This document shows positions 13,280-25,200 of a DNA stretch of 64,000 bases, one piece after another. How positions within the stretch are numbered: position 1 is the stretch's first letter; each line of letters opens with the position of its first letter. The stretch lies in the NCBI GenBank assembly GCA_023238725.1, contig CM041548.1, positions 16,451,752 through 16,515,751 of the forward strand. Reading direction: 5' to 3'. Below the pieces are notes generated by a model that ran no database searches, had not been told where the DNA came from, and saw nothing but the letters and a program-made list of their open reading frames with translations. This stretch comes from Scortum barcoo (Eukaryota; Chordata; Actinopteri; Centrarchiformes; Terapontidae). A program made the position numbers and the translations under genes.

Positions 13280-13427
13280 CTGAGAGACCTAAAGCAGTGA
13301 ATGCAACACCCATAAACCCAGATAGCAGCTCCCCTTACAGCTGTCCGCCCTGCACATAAAATTAGACCCTCAGACAGTCGTACTGTACTGTTGGCTCCAG
13401 CTGACAACGAGAGGAATACTGTAGGAG
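13280..13427 (+). pseudogene. Decayed pre-LIM remnant of a LIMD1-like gene
   Basis: Just upstream of the LIM gene start, the in-frame reading ends with L-T-T-R-G-I-L-stop-E-M-D. This lines up with the end of the LIMD1 pre-LIM region (L-T-Q-R-L-E-R-E-M-D). A second open stretch about 13296-13348, in another frame, reads Pro/Ser-rich (NPDSSSPYSCPPC), as the pre-LIM region would. Stops and a frame change show that it no longer encodes a continuous pre-LIM domain. The alignment is short, so this remains inference. Confidence 0.4.
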
Positions 13428-15442
13428 ATGGACCCAAGTTGTAGCTCCAACCTTTACTTTGGTGAGGGAGGAAAACACTGATTATTTACCTTCCTAATGT
13501 AGTTTTTTTTTTTTTTACTGGTAATCTTTTACAGCACTCTGTAGGCTTCAGACAGATCAGATCAGATGAGTAATCATACGTGTGTGTGTGTGTTGTGTAT
13601 TGTTTATTGTGTGTTGTGTGCATTTAGGAAGCTGTACAGGATGCAGTAAAACGGTGTACAGTGAGGAGAGAGCCTGCCGGGCGATGGGACATTTATTCCA
13701 CGACACTTGTTTCACCTGCAGCGTTTGCAGTGAGTCCTCTTGATGTTTTGGGAGAAGGGTCCAAAATATCTTCAAGACCTTCAAAACCTGACTCTAAATC
13801 TTATGTATAGATAAGTTTCTGTTTTATAGTCATGACTAATTAATCAAAATCTAATCTAGAGTTCATCACCCAAAAACTCTAATGAGAAATCATCAAAACT
13901 ATTTCAACTTTTTTATGTCCTTTAAATGTTTTTCTTTTTGCTCTTATTCATTATGTTTGCCTCTTTATTCATTATTTTTGTTCCAAAGAAACATTGTGAT
14001 AGCTCAGCAATATTTCCTTCTCGAACTCTGACCTTTACAAAACAAAATAAAACATCAGTACATTATCAAATGTCACATCATGGAAAATATTCATCTTGTA
14101 ATTTGTCCTTTTTTTATGTTTAGGTAAAAAGCTCAGCGGAAAGCCATTTTTTACAGTGTCAGGAAGAATCTATTGTGAGGATGATTTTTTGGTGAGAACA
14201 TCCTGTTTTAGCTCGAGCCCATACTGAGTTAGCCGTTGCACAAACACGTAACTTGTTTCCAGTTTTTACGGCCACCAACCAGGCATTTAACAGATGAACG
14301 GTTTTGTTATCTAATGCAGTACTCCGGAGTTCATCCATCCCCAGAAGTGTGTTTCAGCTGTGGATATTTAATGACAGACATGGTAAGCATGCATTCATTT
14401 ACTGTACGTGTATATAAGTACATATGTGGTGGAAGGTGTGGGTGGAAGAAGAACTCAGATCTTACTACTTAGAAAAAGTAGAAATATAGTATTAAAGCGT
14501 ACAATAGAAATACAAGTTCAAGTCCTGCATTGAACATTTAAAAGTGAGGAAGTCATTGTAAACATTCAAAAGTATTGGCAACAAACCACCAATACTTGAA
14601 GCAACAAATATAAAAATATTCATTACTCAGAGTGACCCATTTCAGAATAATGTGTATTATATTACTGTATTATAATCATTGATGCATTAATATGTGTATT
14701 ACTTTAACAATAATGAAATAATTTATTTGTTAATTATATTTTGTGGCATCAATCTCAGTGTGAAAAGTAACTAAAGATATCAAATAGTTGTAGGAGTAAA
14801 GTGCAAGTACCTCAAAATTTCACTTAAGTACAGTACTTCATCAGTGTACTCAGTTTGTTTGCACTGCTGGCTCTCTCACTGACTTTGCATTGTCAGGTCT
14901 TGCAGGCTCGTGGGAAGTCCTACCACCCATCCTGCTTTCGCTGTGTCGTCTGCAGACAGAGCCTGGAGGGTCAGCCCTTCTCTGTGGACGCTGACAATAA
15001 GGTTTACTGTGTCAGCGACTACCAAAGGTGAGTTTCTAACGCATGACTTGTACAACCACAACAACGACGGGCCAAACCCTTCAGCAGACAAAAGATGAAA
15101 CCAAACCCGGACAGACAGGCTGCATCTGAGATAAGTCACACCCTGAGCGACTCCACTGTCGAGTTTCTGTGAACCTCTAAGAGACGTCTTCATGGTTTCA
15201 GGGTCCAAGCTCCCCTGTGTGCTGCCTGCAGAGAGCCGATACTGCCAACAGAGGTGAGCCGAATCGATTGTTTAGTTAATGGCAAACAACAGATACTGAT
15301 TTTTTTAGTTTCTGAAAAATTATCGTAACAATTCCTGTCCTTGTGCTGATTGTTTCAGGGGTCTACAGAGTCTATTCGAGTGGAGTCATTTAACAGAAAT
15401 TACCACGTAGAGTGCTACAGTGGTGAAGTTAACCTCATTTGA
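13428..15442 (+). CDS. LIM-only protein derived from the LIMD1/Ajuba/WTIP family, 177 codons
   Basis: Seven exons join in frame: 13428-13461, 13628-13729, 14124-14191, 14320-14382, 14897-15027, 15202-15253 and 15359-15442. All junctions have AG/GT signals. The protein starts MDPSCSSNLYFG, directly after an in-frame TAG. It then has LIM1 (CTGC, HDTCFTCSVC, YCEDD), LIM2 (CFSCG, HPSCFRCVVC, YCVSDY) and the first half of LIM3 (CAAC, HVEC). Family members continue H-V-E-C-Y-x-C-E-D-C, but here the next ligand codon is GGT (Gly) and the frame ends at TGA after GEVNLI. The terminal LIM3 exon was not found before nrm. Ajuba/LIMD1 proteins normally act as adaptors at junctions and in Hippo signalling through both pre-LIM and LIM parts. 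Adjacency to cdcp1 recalls human 3p21 and favours limd1. It could be a functional LIM-only gene or a pseudogene with a still-open frame. Confidence 0.6.
14425..14860 (+). repeat. Dispersed 'agtacttaagtac' family repeat in a LIM gene intron
   Basis: Begins near 'gtggtggaagg' and ends with 'caagtacctcaaaatttcac', then 'ttaagtacagtactt'. The same start and end phrases and internal order recur at 35.6, 36.6-37.2, 39.5, 40.9, 45.9 (reverse) and 63.4 kb. It is a common fish repeat of about 0.4-0.5 kb. The element class is not assigned. Confidence 0.65.
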
Positions 15443-15544
15443 GGACAGGAGCAGGTACACCTGTCTGTCTTGTTTTGTGAATGTAAATTGTTCATGATAA
15501 GATAAATATTTAAGCTGATGAATCTGTAGCAAGTCCCTGCCTCC

Positions 15545-15550
15545 AATAAA
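15545..15550 (+). terminator. Polyadenylation signal of the truncated LIM gene
   Basis: AATAAA lies about 100 bases after the LIM gene stop and is followed by a T/GT-rich tract. This is the expected arrangement for a functional 3' end, and it implies the message ends here rather than continuing to a missing LIM3 exon. Confidence 0.55.
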
Positions 15551-17021
15551 GTTTTTCTAAATAGTTTTGTTTTCGTGTAAGTGTTGTGGTCTATGAAATA
15601 TTACAAAGATGAAGTAGTGTAATGGTGTCATTAAATAGATTTCAAATTGACAAGCCACATTCCTCCTTCATACTACGAACGCTTCACTGCATGCTCTATT
15701 GTGATTAAGATCTTCTATTTGTTGTCTTTCTAGGTTTTATCTGCAAATGCAACTTTTAACTTTGATGAAAACTGACATCTTCATCGAAGTGTTAACGTTG
15801 ACTTAACTATGTAGATGAAAGAAAATCACTTCTTTCTAATCGACAGAGGAGTCAGTGCCAGCAGCATAATTTGTTGTAAATATCACATGACTGTATAATA
15901 AGTACAGGTTCTCTTCAGGGAGGTGTGGATCTTTCTCCTGTGCTAAATGAACTGATGATTAAACAGCAGATTTTTGCTTGTTTTAGTATGCAGATAACCC
16001 CGTTGACCTTCAGAAAACAAATACCAAAAGGAAAGAAGAATATTTGTCTTGTCAGGCTTGGTGCAAAAGTAGGAAAGTTAGATGTTAGAAGTTATGATCT
16101 GTGTAGAGCTAGATTTCATATTTTCAGTGTAGCCGACGAAGATATAAATCATGTTTTCACACATTGCACATCTTCCCCTTCAGAAACTTGACAGCTTACT
16201 TTTACTCAGATAAAGGATGTGAATACTTTCTCAAACACTGTGTTTTACAAGCACTGTGTGTGCTGTGCTCTGCTCACTATAAACCGCCTCTTTCTCTGGA
16301 TTACTGTCTAACTGTGGATTATTATAATTCGCTGACTCATGGACACCATGGGTCTAATGTGCAATATCATGGACACGATCATCAACTTTTGAAACAAACC
16401 ATATACACTTACCTGTACCTTCACCTGTGATAATTGCACATTGCCCTCACATATCTGTGATCCTTCTATATTTGGACATTTGGTGAATTTGTACCTGCAT
16501 CTTACTGCTCACCAGTTATTATCAATGTGAGTTAACAAGTTTACATCTTGTGTTGTGCTGTTTTGTATATTTTGTGACAGCACTGTTTTAACCACTTTAT
16601 TTACCATGGCTCATACTGTTAACTACCTACTCCTGAAATTGTGTACATCATTTTAGATTTGCACCTTACTGTTAAACAGTTTAACTTTTATGACACCTGC
16701 CATTAACTGGGCACATTTTATGACATTTACATTACATTACATTTCTTATTGTTTTTTATTTGCACTCTGCAACTGCTACACAACAATTTCTCTCAGGATG
16801 AATGAAGTAATATCTCATTTTAGTCTCATTATCTTAAGTCATTTTATTGAATGCAAACAACTGTGTGGACTCAAATATGATAAATAAAGTAGCACGTTGT
16901 CCTGACTTGTAGTGGATAAAGAAAGTGAAATATCAAATACACCCTGGAAAAATCCCACTTTGACTTGTACCGTCCAGCAGCGACCCCGTGTGTCAATACT
17001 CGGTACTGCCACAAACTCCCC
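15551..17021. other. Intergenic, LIM gene to nrm
   Basis: No LIM3 exon (a C-x2-C and final CH pattern) was found here. An 88-codon open frame at 15925-16191 has no recognisable domain. The remainder is AT-rich. Confidence 0.5.
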
Positions 17022-17074
17022 TCCCGGAAGAAACTACAGTGGAAGTTAGTGAATGAAGATAAACACTGATTGAA
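17022..17074 (+). promoter_or_regulatory. nrm proximal promoter with ETS site
   Basis: The sequence TCCCGGAAG, ending at 17030, is a consensus ETS/GABP site about 45 bases before the nrm start codon. This is common in TATA-less housekeeping promoters. The function is inferred from the motif alone. Confidence 0.4.
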
Positions 17075-19941
17075 ATGGCGTCAGTCACGGTTCGCGGCGG
17101 GGCTCTCTGCGCCGTGTCCCTCATAAACTTTGCCTTCGTTTTCATATCCGGCGCGGACTTCATTCGGTTCATCTCATTTCGAGCCATTTACCACAACATC
17201 ACCGGGGACACGACCCTCTGTCAAGGTAAGCCTCCGGGCGGAAACGCGCACTGCTGCTGTCTCGCCACCAGCAAAGGTTAGCTAACTTTGGTTATTTTGT
17301 CATTCTGCAGCAATAAAAAGGTGTCTTATAACATGAATAAAATTACGGTTCCTAATGAGCAAACGCCCCCGTGACTGAGGTAAGGTCGCCTCTGAACTGT
17401 GTCATACGTAATGACAAATAGTAGACGCATGAACAGGAAGTAGAGTGTTTATTTAGAGATCACACGGCCTGTGAGGTCAGTGCCCGGCTAACTCAGTCGG
17501 TAGAGCATGAGACTCTTAATCTCAGGGTCGTGGGTTCGAGCCCCACGTTGGGCGATCAACATTTTCCACTGTTCATCTTTAATATTTACATACCCAGATG
17601 ATTTTGTCATGCTCTTAAAAAAAGAATGTAAAAATCTTTTTTAAATCGTTCTGGGAGCCGTGTTTAGAATTGTCGAACGCTTCTACTCGCGGCGTTCGCT
17701 ACAGCAGCCTGACTGTCGAATTCGGAATCGAACGCGAACCGGACAAAAAGTCGTTATGTTGGAACGAACGAACACGAACATTCCATTTCAAACAGTCAGG
17801 GTTCGAGGCTGCGACTTCCCAGAGTGGAAACACATTTTTACATATAAGTATTTAATTTAATGTTTTATTTTATTCGTTTAAATTCAGCGCCGCGAATGAG
17901 GACTAAATCTGCACTTGTGCTACAGTAAAAGGGCCCATGGAGCTCCATGTAGAGAGCCCCGCGTTGTCGATCATGTGCGTGTTTAATGGTTGAGCGCTTG
18001 CAAACAGTGCTTGTGTGTTCTTAATGCTATTATGCACAACAAGGTGTTATTAGGCCATGATTGGTCAGCTGCACTGTGCAAGAAGAGTCACAGTGGGGAA
18101 AAAACAAACAGTGGTTTTAATTTTTATTTATTCTGTTGATATAATGTATTCATACTAGATAACAGTATATATATCGTGTGTGTGTGTATATGTACTGTAA
18201 TTATGTACAGTATATAGGTAATTAAATGGGTAATTATTAATAATTGTGTGGCCTGTATAACTTATTCATATATTTATATTATTGTATATTATATATATAT
18301 TATATATTATTATATTATATATAACTTTTTCATGTCACTGGTCAATTTGAAGTGATCATTGTCCTCATGTTCACATCATTTGCCCACACCTCAGACTCCA
18401 TACCGTGGTCGGTGGCCCTGCGAGACAGCTCTGTCCTCAGGTCTCTTGTGGTGGATCTGGGGCTGCTGGCTCTCTTCACCACACAGCACAGTCTGCTCGC
18501 CTGGTCACCCGTCAAACAGGCCCTCCAGTCAGTGCTAGGGGCCCTGAACAGGACGGCATACTGCTTCACAACAGCACTGGCACTCCAGGTATGACAGCAC
18601 AGAGTCTCTAAGTTTGCAAAATGCTGCTTTTACTGCCATAGTGAAAAATACAATAGTTATAATATAGTTACAGTATAATGCAAATATAATGCAAAATTTG
18701 GGCTTCCATACATTACTCTGTATCATCATTCTCTTTCCTCTGGTGTTTAGATATTGATGCGTTACTGGGAGCCTGTGACTGACGCCCCCTGTCTGTGGTC
18801 AGTGCGTCATGCACCGTGGAGTATCTGGTTCCCTCTCCTCTGCTTCACTCTGCACTTCCTCTGCTGGGCGATCATCTGCAGCATCCTCATGATCTTTGAT
18901 TACCCTGAACTGATGGGCATCAAGCAGGTAACCAAGCCTTCATTAATGGGCTGTACTTATTAAAAATAACAGGACTGTATCAGTACATTATAATGCAGTA
19001 GTTGTGTTACATTTTAATTAATATTTTTTTACTTTATGTGAAAGCAAACTAAAGGCGACAGGATTCAAAGAGAGGAGTGAGGAGATGTATGATAAATATC
19101 CCCATTTACAATTAAATACTGGATGTTGTGTTTACATTATATACTATGCATCACACCACTTATTGTCAGTGGTGTGATGTCAGTGTGGTAGACGTAATTC
19201 TGAAATATACTCAGTGAAATGTGCAATGGGAAATGTAACAACAGACATTTCTGGTGACATTTTAAGTTGTGATCAGAAGTTCCTCATTACCCATCTGTGT
19301 AGCTGTCAGAAATTAACTTCTGGCCCAAATATTGTTCACCAAAGAAAGCTCACTGGGCTCAGATGAAAACATGGAGGATCAACATTTCGGTTAATTCAAC
19401 AGCTAACCTTTAATCCTGGATTAATATCCTAATTTTGATTTGATGTCAAAACTTAAAAAAAAAGATTTTTTAAAAAAGATTTAATTGAGAGTAACAGGAA
19501 CTGTGTAATCAGTGTCAGTGATTATGAAAACCTCTAAAATGTTACGTAAATAGATTGACTCATTATTAGTGCTGGGGCTTAACCCAATTCATCTCTCTCA
19601 TCCCTCCTCTCCGTCTCTCTCAGGTGTATTATGAGTGTCTCGGTTTAGGGGACCCCTTATCTCACAAGTCACCTGGTGCTCAGCGCTTCCTATCTCACCT
19701 CCGTCACCCGGTGTGCCTGGAGCTGGGCGTCGTGCTGTGGCTCTTACCGGCCTTGTCCCTGGACAGGCTCCTGCTGGCAGGGACTCTGTCCACATACCTG
19801 GCTCTGGCACAGTCCCTGGACAAACAGGATTTAGCCTACGTCTGTGTCCACTTCAACAAAAAAATGCAGCTCATGACTGATTCATGCCGGGGCAGCACCG
19901 ACACCGGCGACCAGGACAACAGCAACCACAAGGAGAAGTGA
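17075..19941 (+). CDS. nrm: Nurim, inner nuclear membrane protein
   Basis: Four coding exons: 17075-17225, 18395-18588, 18751-18927 and 19624-19941. They join in phases 1, 0 and 0 to give 279 residues (human nurim is 262). Family hallmarks are the first membrane segment with the G-x-x-F-I-R-F motif, V-D-L-G-L-L-x-L-F-x-x-Q-H-S, A-L-A-L-Q, M-R-Y-W-E-P, F-D-Y-x-E-L-M-G-x-K-Q, Y-Y-x-x-L-G-L-G, L-R-H-P-V-C-x-E-L and D-Q/K-Q-D-L. Nurim is a multi-pass protein tightly held in the inner nuclear membrane and is distantly related to isoprenylcysteine methyltransferases; its role is poorly known. Exon 2 could alternatively start at 18353, which is also in phase, but the acceptor at 18394 has the better context and matches the human spacing. 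A tRNA gene lies in intron 1. Confidence 0.92.
17482..17554 (+). tRNA. tRNA-Lys (anticodon CUU)
   Basis: A 73-base cloverleaf with acceptor arms GCCCGGC/GTTGGGC, anticodon stem TGAGA/TCTCA, loop CTCTTAA, T stem GTGGG/CCCAC and discriminator G. The A-box and B-box (GGGTTCGAGCC) are intact, and a T4 tract follows at about 17563. It matches the standard vertebrate tRNA-Lys(CUU) except that the D stem starts A rather than G, so the 10-25 pair is A-C. It is on the same strand as nrm, inside nrm intron 1. Confidence 0.93.
18165..18330. repeat. TG/TA simple-sequence tract in nrm intron 1
   Basis: Degenerate TGTG followed by long TATATTAT runs just ahead of nrm exon 2. Confidence 0.75.
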
Positions 19942-20411
19942 AGTGAAAGTCTTCTTACTGCTGTGATGGAAAGCTGACTGCTGCCTTAATATTAATCGCA
20001 GATATTGTGCTGAAACAGACTTCTCAATGAGCCTGATTGCGTGCTGTGCTGAATAAGAACAAAACAAACCTGCTCATGGAAAATGACCATGCTCGACTTA
20101 ACACTGTATTTTTAATATTTTTTTTATTCTCATTGCATATGTGGCTTGAAAAAGGGAGTTTTATTACAAAAGGAGATTTTTTTAAATTACCATTTGTAAA
20201 AAACAAATGGTGATTAATGTAGTCAATCCTTGTACCTATGGGGATGTTTTAAAATGAGGCTGGTGTTTATGTAAAGTGTCCTTATGTAAAGGTTATACTT
20301 CAAGATTATCTTTACACACTTGATTAAAATTAAGAAAGAGAGATTTCTTTTTATATAAGATAGTATAAGATAATTTTCGTAAAATGTTGCAAGCAATAAA
20401 ACCAATAAAAT

Positions 20412-20477
<66 letters not shown>

Positions 20478-21700
20478 GTTACATTCCATGTGCCATCTGC
20501 AAGTAGACTACACTTTATTTCTCTATAAATGTAGTTAGAAGAATAATTCCATACTGAGATTTCACACTGACAAAAGCACAAACATGCAGCTTTGTTTTCC
20601 AAAATTTGCAGCTATAAATAAAAATCTCGTGTCTTGTGGCATTTCTGGGATTATGAATGTATTTTCTCATTTACTTTGTGTTGTGTTGAAGACGCACCAA
20701 CACAAATCTCATGAACAAACTGAATTAAATTGGTATTTCGTGTCTTCATCAGTTCATGTTGCTTGATAATAATAAATCAACTTGTGTCAAAAGTATTTTT
20801 CTAAATATGCCTTCAGTCCTCTAAATTCATCAAAGTACTATCTTTGATTTAACATCTATTGTGTGCAGGTATTAGTTTTCTCATGTGTGCACTGCAGCCT
20901 CACTGTGATTACGACAATAACTTTCAGTATTTTTCAGATCATGTTAAATAAAAATCATCTGTGGTAGACTCTAGGTGTGCTGTTCTGTTTTCTCATCAGG
21001 TCTGATTCCTTTTGAGGGCCAAGTCACACCAGTTTGAGAAGCTTTTGAATTATTGTTCACTCTTTTATATACATTTTTCATTTGCAACAGTAAACCTGCA
21101 GGTAAACATATATTTGTGTCCACTAAGATGTCTTATTTCTCATGTTAATTATGTTATTTTATATTTACAATTCTGGGCTATTTTCAGGTGGAATAGAGTA
21201 TTCACTACCCACTATTTACATCTCAGTTTCATTTCTGAACCAAAACATTACATGATGAGGAGTTAAATATTATTCCCAGGCTTTGGGAAAAAATGGGAAA
21301 AATGGGAAATTTAATCAAGCCTGAAAATGGTAATGTAGTTTTACAAACGTGCCAAATGAGGAGCGAGGTTGATCATGTCTGGTCTGCCTCAGGTGAACTC
21401 CTGCAGCTCTGCCCTCCTGACACCACAGCACCTCCCTCCACCTCCACCACCTCTTCTCCAATTAGCGGAGGGATGAGACGAAGGTGGGGGGGGTTGGTGC
21501 CCGGGCAGACGGCTATGTTCTTTAAACGCCTTTTCTTAGGTCCCACAATATGGTGTGTGTCACTAAACTCTCCTGACGGAATTTAATGTAATTATCGGAT
21601 TACAGGGCTGCCGCTCCTGGGGCTGGAAATATTTACTACTATCTTGACGACGGAGCTGTTTTCACGCTCTGATGACAGGTTGAAGGGTCCTGCAGCGTTT
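19942..21700. other. nrm 3' UTR and intergenic to ppp1r18
   Basis: Contains the nrm 3' UTR, with AATAAA-type signals about 20395-20410, and then AT-rich spacer. No other gene is supported. The interval around 21380-21560 becomes GC-richer towards the ppp1r18 promoter. Confidence 0.5.
20415..20477. repeat. (AT)n microsatellite followed by poly-T
   Basis: About 22 TA units run directly into a tract of about 17 T. Confidence 0.95.
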
Positions 21701-21749
21701 TTAAAGCCTCCGTTTTGACAGCACAGATTAATCTGCTAGTTATTGTCGC

Positions 21750-21859
21750 AGCAGATTTTCCGTCGAGGAGAGGAGCGCGCATTACGCACAGCCAAGACGC
21801 ACAAGTGGAGATGACAGCTGAAAAGTCGGGGTAGTATCTTTGCACAATCTGGGTTTCTG
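21750..21859 (+). other. ppp1r18: Probable noncoding first exon of ppp1r18 with a short uORF
   Basis: A CpG-containing segment ends at a strong donor (TTTCTG followed by GTGAGT at 21860). The next acceptor is at 22205, 60 bases before the phostensin start codon. The segment carries a 7-codon upstream reading frame (ATG at 21811, TAG at 21832-21834) that could damp translation. The 5' end is only approximate. Confidence 0.5.
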
Positions 21860-22265
21860 GTGAGTTACATTCAACATTTTCGTCATAGATATTACACTTA
21901 GGCATAAAGTGATTCTCTGTTACATATGCATATCGTGCTGCAAGTTAATTTGATGACGTTTAAGATACTATTTTGTGTAAAATATTAAATATAGACTCAG
22001 TGGACAACAGGTAAAATCAGAAATGTCCCAACGGTGATTGTGCATGGTATGTTTTTCTCCTTACATTGAAAATACCCTTAATTTTTTTATTACACACCTG
22101 GAATAAATGATTTTTTTTTGTTTTGTTGTGTCCCAAAAGTTCAGCTTCGTTTTACGCAGATCGTCGATTTAACATGCGAGATCTGATTCTACTCTGTATT
22201 TGCAGTCCATCCCCAGGGGCTCTAAAGAAGACTCATCTTGTCCAAAACCCGGCGCTTTTTCTGTT

Positions 22266-25200
22266 ATGTCTGTCTCCTCTCTGCCGGAATGGAAGCAACT
22301 CCTGCTGGAGAAAAAGAGGAGAGAGGAGGAGGAGCGAGAGAGGAGGGAAAAAGAGGAGGAGGAGAAGTTTGCCAGCATGCCTGCCTGGAAGCGAGGGATC
22401 ATTCAGAGGAGAAAGGCGAAGCAGGACAGTTTTGGTGACAGAGAGAGGGAGAGAGATGTCTGTCTGCTGCAAGTAGATGTCAGATCTCCCTCTGACGGTC
22501 TGAGCGACACGGACAGCTCTGTGACGGTCAATTTGGGAAGCGAACTGTCACTTAGTCCAGATCCGGGGCAATGGCTGGATGTAGACGTCAGACCAGCGAG
22601 TCAGGTGTCTATAGAAACTATAGTCCCGGTCCACGAAAACCCATTTATTCGCACGCAGAGTTCATGGAGGAAGGGCAGGGATCCAGAAGTAGGGAATGAG
22701 CCAGAAGTTAAGGAGAGGGAGAAAGACAAATTGAGTCCTAGAGGTCAAGATGGAGAGTTGGGAAGAGGAAGAGATATAGAGCTGAAAATAGAGAGATTCA
22801 GAGATTTAAGTGAGGGACGGGAGAAAGAGAGGAGCAGGGACAGGAGTCAAGGACGAGAGAATAGCAGGGAAGGATGGGAAAAAGATAAAAGCCAATGGAA
22901 AGAGTCAGTAAAAGATGCAGTCAGGGAGCGGGAACTTCTGAAAGTAAGAAAAGATGAAGAGGAAAAAGAAACAGAGCCACCAGCTAGTTCGTTTTCTCCC
23001 CACGTCCCCTGTCTGCGGACCATCCGAGCTGATAATATCATCATCATCGAGCAGGAGAGAAAAGGCAGCGATGAGAGAAGGGCTAGAAGGAGGGAGGCAG
23101 AGAGGGAGAGGCCCGAGGAGGACCACCAGGGAAAGAGAGGGATGAAGATGGACCTGAGGGAGATCCTGGCTGGAGGAGGGAGCATCACAGAGATCCGAGC
23201 ATCTGAGGTTCTGATCATAAAGCCCACTGCAAGTCCTGAAGAGAGGAATCCAGAAGGAGGGAAAGGTTCAGGTAGAGAGGATGGAGAAATGAAGGGCAGC
23301 ATGGATGAAAGGAGGGAGAGTATGGGCAGGGAGCTGAGAACAGACGTGTCCTGGCTGAGGGATAAAGAGAAAGATAGGCCGTGGGGCCAGGCAACAGTTA
23401 TTAAAGATGACAGGAAGGACAGTTTGGATGATAATGTGTTTGTTGAAAGAGGAGGGAGGGTCAGCCAACTGCTGAGTAAATTCGGAGAGCACCCCAAGCC
23501 TCCATCTCGATCCAAAAGCTCCGATAACTTCCTCCAGCCTGGGAGGAGAAAATACTCAGGAGATGAAGATGACCAACAGTCTGAGGAGAGGAAGGCAGAC
23601 GGGAGGAATATGTTGTTAAAAGGTGCGCCAAAACGCTCGTTTAGCTTCTCCGATCGTGTCATCTGCACTAAGGAGAATGGTTTAGATAATGATGAGTACT
23701 ATGAGAGGAAGCTGCATGAGAGGGGACATTCAGACAAGAGCGTAGCACCGTGGGTCGACTTAGCAGGCTTAGGGAAGGAAACCAAGATAAAACTTGGGTG
23801 TGCACGACTTTTCGATAAAGACAGGTTTGGAAAACTTAGAGACGGACATTTAAAAAGTGAGGATGAAAAGCTGGCAAATGCGCAAAGGAAGAATGAGGCA
23901 GAAATCTCCATCCAACACAGGAGCGAAGTTAAGAAAGTTGAGCCTGTTGACACGAGGGCTGTGGAAAAGGCAGGTGATGCAGATGGAGACAAAGGGTTCA
24001 CAGTGGCATCTGTCAAAAACACAGAAGGAATCTCATTTGCCAGAAGGGTACCAATCAGGCAGGATGGGAAAGCAAGAGCTGAAAGAGAGGTGAAGCGCTT
24101 GATGGGTTCAGAAAGGGAGCTGAATGTAGAGAAAGATTCAGAGGCAATGGGACAGACTGAGACACAAGACAAAAAGGAGTCTGATTTTCAAAAAGAAGAG
24201 GGTTTTGAAAGTGCAGTCCCACCTGAGGCCAGTCCAGATCATGCTACTGAGAATCTGCATAGACATGAATCAGCTTTCACAGAGTGCTCTAGTCTACTCC
24301 GTACTGCCACAGAGAGGGCGAGAGACCCCTATAGAGGGCCAGAGTGGAGTGGTACAGGGCCACAAGGGCCTTACCTAACACACTCTGTTTTGTCCCAACA
24401 CACAGAAGATCTTATAAGTAAAATAGAAAAAATAGGTGACACAATTGTTTATAGCAACGAGAAAGGAGAAAGGTCATACAAGGCTGCTTATGAAAGGACC
24501 AAAGAGGGCAAACAGGAGGTGCAAACACACAGTGATACTGCATTGGAGAACCTTGTTCATGATGTGACCCCCAGATCTCCGAAAAGGATTCCCTCCATGG
24601 GGATACCCCCAGGCCCCCTTGAGATTCAAATCCCCAGAACTGTGTTTTATGTTGCAGAAGAAATGGTGGAGAGAAAAAATGCTGTGCGTCAAAGCGACGA
24701 GGGGCAGGAGAGTAGAGGGGTTGAGAGGAGGGATAGCTGGAGGATAGGGAAGCCCCTGAGCCGCATCGAGTCCCTGCGAGAGAAAATCAGACAAAGAGAG
24801 TTGGAGAAGCTGAGACAACGAGAGGCACAAGATGGAGGTGCAGAGATAAATGACTCTCTGATAGCTGAGGACGATATGATGTATGATGAGAGAACTGAAA
24901 TAGGGAAAGAGTGGGAATCTGCAGCTCATGTGCGGAAGAGGCTGGTCGAAGCAGAGAGGGGACCGGATGAAGCAGCAGCGCAGACATCCATGACTGCGTT
25001 TGACGTCACACAGGAAGTCAGCATGTTGAAAGCCTGCCCTCAACTTCCTGTTTCTGTCCCACACTCACAAGCAATCAGAGGAGAGGAAGTAACAAGCGGG
25101 GCTGCAGCTGCTGCCGCCGAAGTTATCTCTGACAACTTTCAGATATCCGAGGATGAAGATGACACCTTGAAACATGTGGATGAACCGCTGAGGTGCCAAC

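Noticed and set aside
15428..15442. Splicing at GAAG/GTTAAC to a LIM3 exon
   Set aside because: The preceding zinc-ligand codon is already Gly and no LIM3 exon was found before nrm; the TGA plus polyadenylation signal fits better.
15925..16430. Two 88-codon open frames between the LIM gene and nrm
   Set aside because: No domain, no splice support and ordinary AT-rich composition; they look like chance frames or old transcript tail.
17795..17830. A second B-box-like sequence (GGGTTCGAGGC) downstream of the tRNA gene
   Set aside because: No A-box and no cloverleaf can be folded around it; probably chance or repeat.
22847..25064. Large minus-strand frames opposite phostensin (273, 157 and 196 codons)
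   Set aside because: Shadow frames of a Glu/Arg-rich coding exon; composition is the Ser/Leu-rich complement and no motifs are visible.
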